DNA of 64,000 nucleotides, taken from the NCBI RefSeq assembly GCF_001729485.1, contig NZ_CP017157.1, positions 4,092,001-4,156,000 of the forward strand. The letters run 5' to 3'. Under the pieces are notes generated by a model. That model saw nothing but the letters and a program-made list of their open reading frames with translations, did no database searches and had not been told where the DNA came from. Source of the stretch: Streptomyces lydicus. GTDB lineage: Bacteria; Actinomycetota; Actinomycetes; Streptomycetales; Streptomycetaceae. Below, in pieces: positions 51,380 through 60,255 of this stretch. The first letter of the stretch is position 1, and every line of letters starts with the position of its first letter. The position numbers and the translations under genes were made by a program.

Positions 51380-53017
51380 ATGCCCGAGGAGTTTTCGGAA
51401 CGGCGCCGGGCGACGGCCTGGCTGCGGCACACCGCCGGGCCGAGTTTCGAGGACCGTGCCGAGGGGCCCGCCGAAGAGCACCTCGACGACGACCTCGGGC
51501 CCGGCCACCCCGCACTGGGGCCCGGCCGGCTCTACCGCAGGGTCAGCGGGGTCGACCGGCACGCGCGGGAGGTGACCCCGCAGGAACTCGACGCCCTCGG
51601 CGACCCCATGGCCACCCTGTTCTTCCGGCGGAACGTCTTCCCGATGGCCGTACAGGAACTGCTGGACGGGCTCCCCGCCGCCCCCGACCAGCCCAAGGTC
51701 TACCTGGTGAGCGAGGCCGGCACGATCCCGCCCGACGCCGCACCGCACCTCCGGCGCGACATCCGCTTCGCGATCACCTACGCCGTCCAGGGCAACGAAG
51801 CCGACCTGCTGATCAGCACCGGCGCCAACAGCGACCCCAGGACGACCTTCCTCCAGGTCGCTTCCTGGGACGAGCACAACGAGGTCTTCAACTACTACAT
51901 GCGGATCAACCCGAGCTGGGTGTGGACCGGCAACTCCTGGGACGCGCTGGCCGCCCCGTCCCGGGGGAAGGGATGCTTCGACAGCCACATCAACGGCAGC
52001 GTCGTGATGAAGGAACTCAAGCAGCCCTGGCTCAACTGGCAGTCCCAGTCGGCCGCCATCCAGCTCGCCGCGGACGACCCGCTGCGCGCGGACCCGCTGT
52101 ACCGCAGGGTGATCGGCGCGGAGAACCTGGAGCCGACGGTCCGCTCGCAGATCAACCGGTGGACCCGCGGCCGGCTGCGCGCGGTCACCGACGGCGGCAC
52201 CGTGCAGCACCCGGACCATCTGCTGCGCCAGCTGTTCACCACGACGACGGTCAACCTCACCAGCACCGCCACCCAGAGCGCGGCGGTCGGCCCCGACGAC
52301 GACCCGCTGCACCTGCCCATGGGCTTCTGGCTGAACAACGACGCGCTGCTCGACGACCTCGAACTGGAGGTGGACGCCGCCGTCCCGGCCGCGCCGGCCG
52401 CCCTCTACACCGCCGCCCTCGACCGCTTCGGCTTCCGGCTGGAGGAGAAGGCCGGCGACTTCAGCCGGCCCGGCGACACCTTCTTCGCCTTCGTGGTGCC
52501 CGAAGCGGCCCTGGAGGACAACGCCGTCGTCCGGGCGCTGTGGCAACAGGGCCTGATCACACCGAAGTTCGCGGCCGCCGCGCTGATGGTCGACTTCCCC
52601 AACCCGGTCTTCAGCGCCGACCGCGCCCGGCTGATGCGATACGTCCCCACCGGGGCCACCGCCGCCGCCGGGCTCGGCGACCTGATCGCCGAGCGGATCG
52701 TGGCCGCCGCCGGACAGCTGCCCGCCGACAGCCCCGAGGCGCAGTTCGCCGCGCACTGGAGCCGCCCCGAGGACACCTGGCGCGCCGACTTCTCGCAGCG
52801 GCTGACCGGCTACCTGGAGAACGTCCAGCGGCGGATCACCACCGCGGACGGCTACGACGACTACGTCCGGCTGGCCGAGTCCCGCCGCCGGCAGTTCAAG
52901 GCCATGAGGCTCCACGAGTTCGAGCTGACCCTGCCGGTCACCGGCATCCCCGAGACCGCCCCCACCCTGCGGATGCGCGAGGACGCCACCGTCACCGCAG
53001 TCACCGCCCAGCCCTGA
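51380..53017 (+). CDS. unrecognised protein, first gene of a two-gene operon (545 aa)
   Basis: A 545-residue soluble protein with a dense globular sequence and no recognisable family motif. Striking stretches are TLFFRRNVFPMAVQELLDGL, RRDIRFAITYAVQGNEADLLIS, NYYMRINPSWVWTGNSWDA, GKGCFDSHINGSVVMKELKQPWLNWQSQ and HLPMGFWLNNDALLDDLELEVDAAVP. A single cysteine (CFDSH) and several Trp-rich loops stand out. There is no signal peptide, membrane helix or Walker motif. AGGACGGGA precedes the ATG at 51380. The second gene follows after 38 bases with its own ribosome site, so the two products probably work together. Confidence 0.85.
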   Translation: MPEEFSERRRATAWLRHTAGPSFEDRAEGPAEEHLDDDLGPGHPALGPGRLYRRVSGVDRHAREVTPQELDALGDPMATLFFRRNVFPMAVQELLDGLPAAPDQPKVYLVSEAGTIPPDAAPHLRRDIRFAITYAVQGNEADLLISTGANSDPRTTFLQVASWDEHNEVFNYYMRINPSWVWTGNSWDALAAPSRGKGCFDSHINGSVVMKELKQPWLNWQSQSAAIQLAADDPLRADPLYRRVIGAENLEPTVRSQINRWTRGRLRAVTDGGTVQHPDHLLRQLFTTTTVNLTSTATQSAAVGPDDDPLHLPMGFWLNNDALLDDLELEVDAAVPAAPAALYTAALDRFGFRLEEKAGDFSRPGDTFFAFVVPEAALEDNAVVRALWQQGLITPKFAAAALMVDFPNPVFSADRARLMRYVPTGATAAAGLGDLIAERIVAAAGQLPADSPEAQFAAHWSRPEDTWRADFSQRLTGYLENVQRRITTADGYDDYVRLAESRRRQFKAMRLHEFELTLPVTGIPETAPTLRMREDATVTAVTAQP

Positions 53018-53055
53018 ACGCGCCCCGCGCGCCCACCCCACCGAGGAGCACCACC

Positions 53056-54201
53056 ATGACCACCCTCAGCAGCTACGGGCCGCCCGGCGGGCTCACCGAC
53101 CTCAGCGACTTCGGCCGTAAGGCGTGGGACGTCTTCGTCTCCGACAACATCGACGCCGCCGTCAAGGGACCCGACCCCGGCGAGGTGCTCAACGACGGCC
53201 CGCGGTCGCAGTTCTACAACCTCACCAAGACCGACACCGCCGCCGACGCGCAGACCGCGACCGTCAGCTGGACGGCGTTCCCCCGCCTCCTCAAGATCAA
53301 TTCCACCTCCGACCTCCAGCGCTGGAAGAAGGCCGAGGCCAGCCGCAAGGTCCAGGACGAGTACTGCGAGTGGAGCGTCACCCGCACCGACGGCAAGATC
53401 ACCCGAGCCACCTTCACCTGCGAGGGACCCGAATACTGGGACGTCCTCGCGAAGACCAGCCCGGAGACCGTCCTGCGCCTCTACCGCCGGCACATCAGCC
53501 CCGACGTGCAGGAGGGCGACCTCTTCGTCAACGGCGCCTACGACCGCTTCAACAAGTGGAACAGCACCACGACCAACGGGGCGATGCACCTCATCCAGAA
53601 GAACAACACCCTCGCCGCGGAGATCGAACTGGCCGCCGCCGCGACCCTCCGCCGGGTCATCGACGGCACCGAACTCACCGCCGAACAAGAACTCATCAAG
53701 TGCAGCCGCTACGGCCAGGCCGAGCGCAACAGCGACCCGCACATCGGCGGCTCGGTCAACGCCCTCGCCCGCCAGAAGGCGGACATCAGCCTCGCCGACC
53801 CCGTCGGCCTCTACTTCGACGGCCTGTCCACCGAGGGCTGGGAAACCCCCGACGGCTCCGACCCGCAGAGCTACTGGAGCTACGAGCGCGGCGACGCGGA
53901 GCACCGGGTACGCGCCGTGTACGAGGTCCCCGCGAACAAGGGCTTCACCGTCGGCGACATCACCGTCAACGGCCGCGCCCTCCAATTCGGCGCCCAGATC
54001 GCCGACTTCATCACCATCAAGCTGGTGGCGGTCGCCTGCCGCTTCGGACAGAGCACCACCGCCCCGCAGACCGCGTGCCGGCAGGACGCCCCCACCGAAC
54101 TCGCCCGCCCGGAAGAGGCGTTCGTGGCCAGCGCGTTCTCCGCCTACGGCTACCTGGGCACCGCACCCGGGCAGGCCCTGCGGCCCACCCGTAACGCCTG
54201 A
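53056..54201 (+). CDS. unrecognised protein, second gene of the operon (381 aa)
   Basis: A 381-residue soluble protein of unknown family. Notable parts are FYNLTKTDTAADAQTATVSWTAFPRLLKI, DEYCEWSVTRTDGKITRATFTCEGPEYWDVLAKTSPETVLRLYRRHI, FNKWNSTTTNGAMHLIQKNNTLAAEIELAAAATLRRVI, IKCSRYGQAERNSDPHIGGSVNAL, and DPVGLYFDGLSTEGWETPDG. Five or six cysteines and a SDPHIGG histidine could make an active or metal site, but this is a guess. GAGGAG lies before the ATG. It is convergent with the LysR gene. No signal peptide is seen, so it should be cytoplasmic. Confidence 0.85.
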   Translation: MTTLSSYGPPGGLTDLSDFGRKAWDVFVSDNIDAAVKGPDPGEVLNDGPRSQFYNLTKTDTAADAQTATVSWTAFPRLLKINSTSDLQRWKKAEASRKVQDEYCEWSVTRTDGKITRATFTCEGPEYWDVLAKTSPETVLRLYRRHISPDVQEGDLFVNGAYDRFNKWNSTTTNGAMHLIQKNNTLAAEIELAAAATLRRVIDGTELTAEQELIKCSRYGQAERNSDPHIGGSVNALARQKADISLADPVGLYFDGLSTEGWETPDGSDPQSYWSYERGDAEHRVRAVYEVPANKGFTVGDITVNGRALQFGAQIADFITIKLVAVACRFGQSTTAPQTACRQDAPTELARPEEAFVASAFSAYGYLGTAPGQALRPTRNA

Positions 54202-54235
54202 CGAATCGCGGCCGGCCGCCCGGCACCGGCCCCGG

Positions 54236-55144
54236 TCACTGCGCGATCAACGGGCGCAGTTCCGGGGCCAGTGCCGTGGTCAGCGCGCGGAAGACCGTCA
54301 CCTCCGGATTGGCGTCGTCCGCGCGCACCGCGAGGTAGCTGCTCTCCCAGGGGGCGTCCAGCACGGGCACGAACGCCGCCCCCGGCCAGGCGTAGTAGCG
54401 GGCGAAGGACTTCAGGCCCGAACCGGCCGTGCGTCCCGCGACCACACCGGTCAGTACGTCCTGCGGGGTCAGCGCGACATCGGGACCGCGCCGCCGTGCC
54501 ACCTCCCGGAAGTACAGATAGTCGGTGAACGGGGACGGGGTGTGGCCCGGCACCCGGACGAACGGGAGGTCGACGATGTCCGCCATGCGCACCCCCTCGT
54601 CCCGGGCGTCCGCGAGCGCGGAGGCCGCCGGCACCGCGACGACGCGCTGCTCCGTGGTGAGCACGTCCACGGCGACCCGCGGATCGTCCGGCGCCGGCCG
54701 TACGAAGGCGACGTCGACCCGGTCCTCGGTCAGGGCGGTGACGTGTTCGGTGAAATCCAGGATCCGCAGCTCGACGGGCACCTCGGGACGGGCCCGGCGG
54801 AAGGCGTTGACCGCGGCGGGCGTCAGTTCCGCCGAGCCGTGGCCCATGATGCCGACCCGCAGCGGGCGGGGAGCGTCCGGGCGCGGCTCCCGCACGACGT
54901 CGGCGAGGTCGTCCATCGCGGCGTTCGCGGCGGCGAGCAGCGTGCGGGCGTGTCCCGCAAGCCGCGCCCCGGCGCGGGTGGGGGAGACCGGGTTGCGGTG
55001 CAGCAGCAGGGTGCCGAACTGGCTCTCCAGCTGCCGTATGTGCTGGGTGACCGCGGGCGGCGAGAGGAACAGCCGGGCGGCGGCCCGTTTGAAGTGCCCC
55101 TCCTCGACCACCGCCAGGAAGGACGACAGCAGGCGAAGATCCAT
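54236..55144 (-). CDS. LysR family transcriptional regulator
   Basis: A 302-residue LysR-type regulator. The N-terminal winged helix is LRLLSSFLAVVEEGHFKRAAARLFLSPPAVTQHIRQLESQFGTLLLHR. The effector domain follows from about residue 90 (PLRVGIMGHGSAELTPAAV). ATG 55144 fits the family start and AGGGTGA lies six bases upstream; GTG 55153 is possible. It is divergent from an MFS transporter gene, with a strong palindrome between them, so it very likely controls the transporter and itself. Confidence 0.93.
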   Translation of the reverse strand: MDLRLLSSFLAVVEEGHFKRAAARLFLSPPAVTQHIRQLESQFGTLLLHRNPVSPTRAGARLAGHARTLLAAANAAMDDLADVVREPRPDAPRPLRVGIMGHGSAELTPAAVNAFRRARPEVPVELRILDFTEHVTALTEDRVDVAFVRPAPDDPRVAVDVLTTEQRVVAVPAASALADARDEGVRMADIVDLPFVRVPGHTPSPFTDYLYFREVARRRGPDVALTPQDVLTGVVAGRTAGSGLKSFARYYAWPGAAFVPVLDAPWESSYLAVRADDANPEVTVFRALTTALAPELRPLIAQ

Positions 55145-55184
55145 GCCGGTCACCCTACTGGCCCTCCCGCCACCGGCCGGAGCG

Positions 55185-55205
55185 GCGTTCAGGAATGCTG
55201 AACGC
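55185..55205. promoter_or_regulatory. palindromic operator between LysR and MFS genes
   Basis: Perfect 8-bp arms GCGTTCAG and CTGAACGC around a 5-base spacer. The inner part fits the T-N11-A box of LysR regulators (TCAGGAATGCTGA). It lies about 40 bases from each start codon. Confidence 0.85.
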
Positions 55206-55245
55206 GTGCTGCGCGCGGCGGCCCCCGGCGCGAAAACTGACCGCC

Positions 55246-56523
55246 ATGAGCACCACGACGAAGCGCCGCGGGAGGCCCGAAGCCCCCGTCACCGCCCCGA
55301 TTTCCACCGCCCCCTCCGCACCCCTGCGCCGGTACGGACCGCGGGTGGCCTGGACGATGACGGCCTCGGGCTGGAGCGCCAACCAGTTCTCCGCCCTGCT
55401 GGGCGCCTACCGCACCGGGACGGGACTGTCGCAGTCCGCGGTGACCGGCCTCTTCGCGGTGTACGTCGTCGGTCTGATCCCGGGACTGCTGGCCGCCGGC
55501 CCGCTCGCCGACCGGTACGGCCGCCGCCCGGTGACGCTCACCGCGCTGGGCCTCAACCTGCTGTCCACCTGCCTGCTGATGGCGGGCGCGACGGCCCCCT
55601 GGTGCCTGCTGCCGGGGCGCTTCGTGACCGGCGTCGGCGCGGGCGCGCTGCTGGCCGCCGGCAGTGCCTGGGTCAAGGAGCTGTCCTCCCCGCCGTACGA
55701 CCCGGACGGGCCACCGGCCACCGCCGCCAAGCGGGCGGGGATGTTCGTCTCCGCGGGCTTCGCGTCCGGCGGCCTGGCCGCCGCACTGATCGCCCAGTGG
55801 GCGCCGGCCCCCATGGTGACCGCGTATCTGCCGCACCTCGCCCTGGCCGTCGGCGCGGGCGCGGCCGCGTACCGGGCTCCGGAAACACTGCCGGCGTGCG
55901 CACTGCCCGGCGCGGCCGTACCCCCGAAGGCCCCGGTCCCGTGGTCCCGTTTCCGGCGGACGATCCTGCCGCTGGCACCCTGGGTCTTCGCCGCCCCGAC
56001 GATCGGCTTCGTCACCCTGCCCGGCCTGGTCGCCGGCGGGCTGACCGGCTGGCAGACCGTCTACGCCGGCGTCGCCACCGCCCTCGCACCGGGCTGCGGA
56101 CTGGCCGTCCAGCCGCTGGCCCGCCTGCTGGCCACCCGTCACCGCCTCGTCCGCGGCACGGCCGGACCCCTGACGATCGCGCTCGGGCTCGCGGTGGCCG
56201 CGGCCGCCGCGGCCACCGCACAGCCCTGGTGGGCACTGGCCGCCACCGCGGTCCTCGGTGCGGGCTACGGCCTGACCCTCAGCTTCGCCCTCACCGAGGT
56301 CACCGCCCTCGCCCCGCGGACCGCGCTGGCCCGGCTGACCGCGCTGTTCTGGGCCCTCGCCTACCTCGGCATGTTCACCCCGTACGTCATCACCGCGCTG
56401 TCCGCCGTCTTCGGGGTGCCGGCCCTGCTCCGGACGGGCGCGCTGCTGGCGGTGCTGTCCTGCGTCCTCTTCGGGTGGCTCAACCGGTCGCGGCGCGCCG
56501 TCACTCCGCGATGCCCCGGGTGA
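55246..56523 (+). CDS. MFS transporter
   Basis: A 425-residue, 12-helix major facilitator. Loop 2-3 carries GPLADRYGRRPVTL, the family's gating motif. PGRFVTGVGAGALLAAGSAWVKEL on helix 4 resembles drug:H+ antiporters. The N-terminal 40 residues are basic and cytoplasmic. The ATG at 55246 is preferred over the earlier 55195 start because the latter would add a poor leader. It is divergent from a LysR regulator. The likely role is export of a compound sensed by that regulator. The 3' end overlaps the convergent M55 gene by 23 bases. Confidence 0.92.
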   Translation: MSTTTKRRGRPEAPVTAPISTAPSAPLRRYGPRVAWTMTASGWSANQFSALLGAYRTGTGLSQSAVTGLFAVYVVGLIPGLLAAGPLADRYGRRPVTLTALGLNLLSTCLLMAGATAPWCLLPGRFVTGVGAGALLAAGSAWVKELSSPPYDPDGPPATAAKRAGMFVSAGFASGGLAAALIAQWAPAPMVTAYLPHLALAVGAGAAAYRAPETLPACALPGAAVPPKAPVPWSRFRRTILPLAPWVFAAPTIGFVTLPGLVAGGLTGWQTVYAGVATALAPGCGLAVQPLARLLATRHRLVRGTAGPLTIALGLAVAAAAAATAQPWWALAATAVLGAGYGLTLSFALTEVTALAPRTALARLTALFWALAYLGMFTPYVITALSAVFGVPALLRTGALLAVLSCVLFGWLNRSRRAVTPRCPG

Positions 56524-57325
56524 GCAGCACCACGGCGACGAAGGTCCGGTACAGCCGGATCGGGTCGTGGTCGGTGACCCGGACGGTCAACTCGTCGGCG
56601 CGCTCCACCCGGCTGATCCATGTCGCCATCTCGGCCAGGTCCGCGTTGCGGAACCGGACGGTGAGGGTGGCCGGCAGCTCGATCGCGGGCGGGGCGGCGT
56701 CCGGCAGCCGCAGCACCGCCTCCCGGGCCGCCTCCGCGATCACCTCGCGGGCCTCCTCCGGATGCCGGCTGTCCGCCGCGAAACGCGACACCGACTCCTT
56801 GACGACCGCCACGCCGATGCCGGGACAGAACGGCGCGGCCTGCTCGGCGGTCGTCCGGTCACCGGTGATCAGCACCACCGGCACACCGTGCCCGAGCGCC
56901 ACCAGGGCGTTGACGCCGCTCTCGCCCGCGGGCACCCCGTTCAGCCGTACCCCGGCGATCGCCCGGGGGTTGTAGGTGTGCGACAGGGCGGACGGGGCGC
57001 CGTCCATCGAGCCGTGGTACGAGACGAAGAAGACGCCGTCGAAGGAGGCGTCCAGACCCTGCATCATGTAGAGCGGTTTGTGCCGCCCGGACAGATAGCG
57101 GGCCCGGCCCGCGAGCCGGTCCGGCCGGAGGTTGGCCATCGCCCCGTGCGCGTCGTTGACCAGGAACGCGGTGGCACCGGCGGCCCGTGCCCCCTCGATC
57201 GCCGCGTTCACCTCTGCCTGCAGCAATTCGCAGAAGTAGGCGTACCGGTCGCCCGACGCCCGGCACTGTTCCCAGTCGACCACCCCTGCGGTGCCCTCCA
57301 TGTCGGAGGAGACGAAGATCTTCAT
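56501..57325 (-). CDS. M55 family D-aminopeptidase (DppA-like)
   Basis: A 274-residue zinc peptidase of family M55, known from DppA of Bacillus for D-amino-acid peptides. The metal and active-site residues are D8 and E10 in SSDMEGTAG, H60 in NDAHG, H104 in SYHGS, H116 in LSHTYN and E135 in AGESGVNA. It has no signal peptide, so it works in the cytoplasm. The ATG at 57325 overlaps the stop of the upstream tautomerase-like gene by four bases (ATGA), so they are coupled. Together with the TyrA homologue upstream they form a three-gene operon. Confidence 0.93.
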   Translation of the reverse strand: MKIFVSSDMEGTAGVVDWEQCRASGDRYAYFCELLQAEVNAAIEGARAAGATAFLVNDAHGAMANLRPDRLAGRARYLSGRHKPLYMMQGLDASFDGVFFVSYHGSMDGAPSALSHTYNPRAIAGVRLNGVPAGESGVNALVALGHGVPVVLITGDRTTAEQAAPFCPGIGVAVVKESVSRFAADSRHPEEAREVIAEAAREAVLRLPDAAPPAIELPATLTVRFRNADLAEMATWISRVERADELTVRVTDHDPIRLYRTFVAVVLLTRGIAE

Positions 57326-57693
57326 CGTCCGTCCGCCGCCACGTGCTTCGCGTACGCCGCGGTCAGCTCCCGTACGTCCACCGACGCATGCACCGTGACG
57401 CCGGATGCCGAGGCGGTGTGACGGCGCACCAGCTGCAGGACCGCCGCGCCCAGCGCCGACCTGGTCTGTGGTGTACGGCCCGGAAGGATCGCCAACTCGA
57501 CGTGGATAAGCGCCTGTTGGGGGTCGCCGTGCGCGATGACGACCTCCTCCGGACACCGGAAGCGGGTCTTGCAGCTCTCGACGGTGATGCCGTCGACCGT
57601 CCGGGCGGCCAACGCGTGCAGTTCGAGGGCGAAGCGACGGCGGTCGAGGACCTCCAGAAGCGCCCGGTCGTACTCGACGAGGATGTGCGGCAT
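57322..57693 (-). CDS. 5-carboxymethyl-2-hydroxymuconate isomerase-like tautomerase
   Basis: A 123-residue CHMI/HpaF-like member of the tautomerase superfamily. It begins MPHILVEYD, so removal of the methionine exposes the catalytic Pro2. The rest has the expected two beta-alpha-beta halves: RTVDGITVESCKTRFRCPEEVVIAHG and HVELAILPGRTPQTRSALGAAVLQLVRRH. HpaF acts in homoprotocatechuate breakdown, but none of the other hpa genes is here, so its true substrate is probably different. It starts 12 bases after the TyrA homologue's stop and overlaps the M55 gene. Confidence 0.88.
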   Translation of the reverse strand: MPHILVEYDRALLEVLDRRRFALELHALAARTVDGITVESCKTRFRCPEEVVIAHGDPQQALIHVELAILPGRTPQTRSALGAAVLQLVRRHTASASGVTVHASVDVRELTAAYAKHVAADGR

Positions 57694-57704
57694 GGGTGTG
57701 CTCC

Positions 57705-58835
57705 TCAGCGGGACTCGGTCGGGGGAGTGGACGGCCGGCGGCGGACCGACCAGCCGCGGCCGCGCAGGACTTCGGCAAGCGGGTCGGCGACGTCCGGGGT
57801 CACCAGGAGCGCGACGGTGCCGCCGGGGGGAGCCGGGGTGTCCGTCCCGTCCGGCAGGACCACGTCCTCCAGGTCCAGCCGCGCGGCGTCCACGTCCCCG
57901 AGCAGCCGCGCCAGTTCCCGGTCCCGGTCCGGGCCGACCGCCACCGACAGCACGGCGGGCGGCTGCGCCGCGGGCCCGCCGTGCGGAGCCGCGACGCGGG
58001 ACCGGCCCTCGGCGCCGCGGCGCAGTAATCGGGTCAGCTCCGCCAGTGCCTCGCCCTGCGGCCGCGGATCGCCCCCGGCCAGGCGGGTCAGCGCGGCGGC
58101 CGCGCTCTGCAGGTCCGCGCCCAGCTCGGCGAGCAGCGGACCGACGGCGGCGGCGTTGGCGGCGAGGATGTCCGCCCACAGCTCGGGCTCGCCGGCCGCG
58201 GCCCGGCCGAGGTCCCGCATGCCGCGGCCGGCCAGCCGTACCGCGTGGTCCGTGCCCTCCAGCAGCCGGGCCGCGGTCAGGCTCGCCACCAGGCGGGGCA
58301 GATGGGACGCCAGCGCCACCGCCCGGTCGTGCTCGGACGGCTCCAGCAGCACCGGCACCGCGTTGCACAGCGAGACGAGTTCCAGGGCGCGGTTCAGGGC
58401 GAGTTCACCGGTCTCCGGGGTGGGGGTGAGCACCCAGTGGTGGTCCTCGAACAGATCGGCGCGGGCCGCGAGCGGACCGGAGCGCTCCCGCCCCGCCAGC
58501 GGGTGCCCGCCCACCAGGCTGGTGGTGTCACATCCGAGAGCCAGGCACTGGGCGTGCACCAGCTCCTTGACGCTCGCCACGTCCGTGTACGTCCGGGCCA
58601 GCTCGGCCTTCTGATGGTCCGCCAGGACCCTTGCGGTGTGCGACGGCGGGACGGCGATGACCGCGAGGTCCACCGGCGCCGGGGGTAATCCGGGTATGCC
58701 CGCACCACGGGCGGCGGCGATCCGTATCCGGTCCGGGTCGTGGTCGATCAGGTGGGTGGTCACTCCCCGGCCGGTCAGCGCAAGGGCGATGGACGTACCG
58801 ATGAGACCGGTGCCGACGACTGCAGCGGTGTGCAA
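57705..58835 (-). CDS. prephenate dehydrogenase homologue (TyrA-like)
   Basis: A 376-residue NAD(P)-dependent dehydrogenase of the TyrA family, which oxidises prephenate to 4-hydroxyphenylpyruvate. The cofactor motif is VVGTGLIGTSIALAL (7-21). The substrate and catalytic region is SLVGGHPLAGRERSGP with the conserved histidine. VSLCNAVPVLLEPSEHDRAVALASHLPRLVAS is typical of actinobacterial TyrA. The C-terminal 75 residues are an ACT-like domain that is divergent and shortened. The start is TTG 58835, decided by AGGAG six bases upstream. The gene is not with the usual partner cmk, which suggests a dedicated paralogue. Confidence 0.9.
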   Translation of the reverse strand: MHTAAVVGTGLIGTSIALALTGRGVTTHLIDHDPDRIRIAAARGAGIPGLPPAPVDLAVIAVPPSHTARVLADHQKAELARTYTDVASVKELVHAQCLALGCDTTSLVGGHPLAGRERSGPLAARADLFEDHHWVLTPTPETGELALNRALELVSLCNAVPVLLEPSEHDRAVALASHLPRLVASLTAARLLEGTDHAVRLAGRGMRDLGRAAAGEPELWADILAANAAAVGPLLAELGADLQSAAAALTRLAGGDPRPQGEALAELTRLLRRGAEGRSRVAAPHGGPAAQPPAVLSVAVGPDRDRELARLLGDVDAARLDLEDVVLPDGTDTPAPPGGTVALLVTPDVADPLAEVLRGRGWSVRRRPSTPPTESR

Positions 58836-59176
58836 GGGGTGCTCCTGGAGGGGGGACGGTGTGCCACCGGCCGGCCGGGGGACCGCGTCGTCCCCCGTTG
58901 GTCGGCGGCTCGTTCGACGGGTGCCAGCCGTGCGCCCGATGGAACTCCACCTTGCCGGCGCCGGGCAAGAGGGCCTGATCGGTGCCGGAGGGAGAGCAGG
59001 TCCGCGGCCGGCGGGCCGGCGTGCCTCCGACGCCTGGTCACCGCCCGTCCGGTGACCAACGGCACACGTACTGATCAGTAGTGTTACCGCGGCGCACGGG
59101 CCTAAAGTGAGGCCGGATGGCGCCGCCGGACACCGGCGGCGGCCCCCGCACCCCTCGATCCGACCAGGGAGACTGC
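58836..59176. other. 341-bp divergent control region
   Basis: This region holds the promoters of the TyrA operon (minus) and the two-lyase operon (plus). A perfect 12-bp palindrome lies at 59069-59080. No gene is seen. Confidence 0.6.
59069..59080. promoter_or_regulatory. palindromic operator TACTGATCAGTA
   Basis: A perfect 12-bp palindrome about 97 bases before the first lyase gene, in an AT-richer dip. It resembles the TACTAGTA core found upstream of the tautomerase gene at 61745-61762. Confidence 0.6.
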
Positions 59177-60250
59177 ATGCGCTCTCCGAAGGACTTCTTC
59201 CGCCCGCTGGCCGTCGGCGCGCCGACGCCCGTGCGTGAAGTGCCTTTCCGGCCGTCCCGGATGATCCACTTCTTCGACCCGGGCAACGAGAAGATGGCGG
59301 CCAAGGTACCGGCCATCGCCCCCACCGTGGACGTACTGCTCGGCAATCTGGAGGACGCCGTCGCAGCCGACCGCAAGGAGGCCGCCAGGTCGGGCCTGGT
59401 GAAGATCGCCAAGGCCACGGACTTCGGCGACACCCAGCTGTGGACCCGGATCAACAGCCTCGACTCGCCCTGGGCGTTGGACGACCTGCTGACGCTGGTC
59501 ACCGAGATCGGCGACAAGCTCGACGTGATCATGGTGCCCAAGGTGGAGGGCGCCGAGGACATCCACTACGTGGACCGGCTGCTCGCGCAGCTGGAGGCCA
59601 AGGCGCAGATCCAGCGGCCGATCCTGGTGCACGCCATCCTGGAGACCGCCACCGGTGTCGCCAACGTCGAGGAGATCGCCGGCGCCAGCCCCCGGATGCA
59701 GGGCATCTCGCTCGGCCCCGCCGACCTCGCCGCCAGCCGCCGGATGAAGACCACCCGCGTGGGCGGCGGACACCCCGGATACCTCGTGCGGGAGGACCCG
59801 CACGGCCCGGACGGCGCCGCGCCGCGAGCCACCTTCCAGCAGGACCTGTGGCACTACACCCTCGCGCGGATGGTGGACGCCTGCGCCGCGCACGGCATCC
59901 TGCCGTACTACGGGCCGTTCGGTGACATCAAGGACACCACCGCCTGCGAGGACCAGTTCCGCAACGCCTTCCTGCTCGGCTGCGTCGGCGCCTGGAGCCT
60001 GCACCCGGTGCAGATCGACATCGCCAAGCGGGTGTTCTCGCCCGCCCCGGCCGACGTGGCCTGGGCCCGCAAGGTCATCGAGGCCATGGGCGACGGCACC
60101 GGCGCGGTGATGATCGACGGCAAGATGCAGGACGACGCCACGTACAAGCAGTGCCAGGTGGTCGTCCAGCTCGCGGAGGCCCTCGCCGCCCGCGACCCCG
60201 AGCTGCGCGACGCCTACGCAGCGGCCGAGTCCCGGCAGAACAAGGAGTAA
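59177..60250 (+). CDS. HpcH/HpaI aldolase/citrate lyase family protein (malyl-CoA lyase-like)
   Basis: A 357-residue C-C lyase of the CitE/HpcH superfamily with a TIM barrel. [39 protein letters not shown] contains the acidic LEDAV motif. Metal-binding Glu and Asp are in [10 protein letters not shown] and [42 protein letters not shown] is typical. Such enzymes cleave malyl-, methylmalyl- or citramalyl-CoA. AGGGAG precedes ATG 59177. The next gene starts five bases after its stop and encodes a second family member, so the two likely act in series or as a complex. Confidence 0.9.
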   Translation: MRSPKDFFRPLAVGAPTPVREVPFRPSRMIHFFDPGNEKMAAKVPAIAPTVDVLLGNLEDAVAADRKEAARSGLVKIAKATDFGDTQLWTRINSLDSPWALDDLLTLVTEIGDKLDVIMVPKVEGAEDIHYVDRLLAQLEAKAQIQRPILVHAILETATGVANVEEIAGASPRMQGISLGPADLAASRRMKTTRVGGGHPGYLVREDPHGPDGAAPRATFQQDLWHYTLARMVDACAAHGILPYYGPFGDIKDTTACEDQFRNAFLLGCVGAWSLHPVQIDIAKRVFSPAPADVAWARKVIEAMGDGTGAVMIDGKMQDDATYKQCQVVVQLAEALAARDPELRDAYAAAESRQNKE

Positions 60251-60255
60251 GACCC

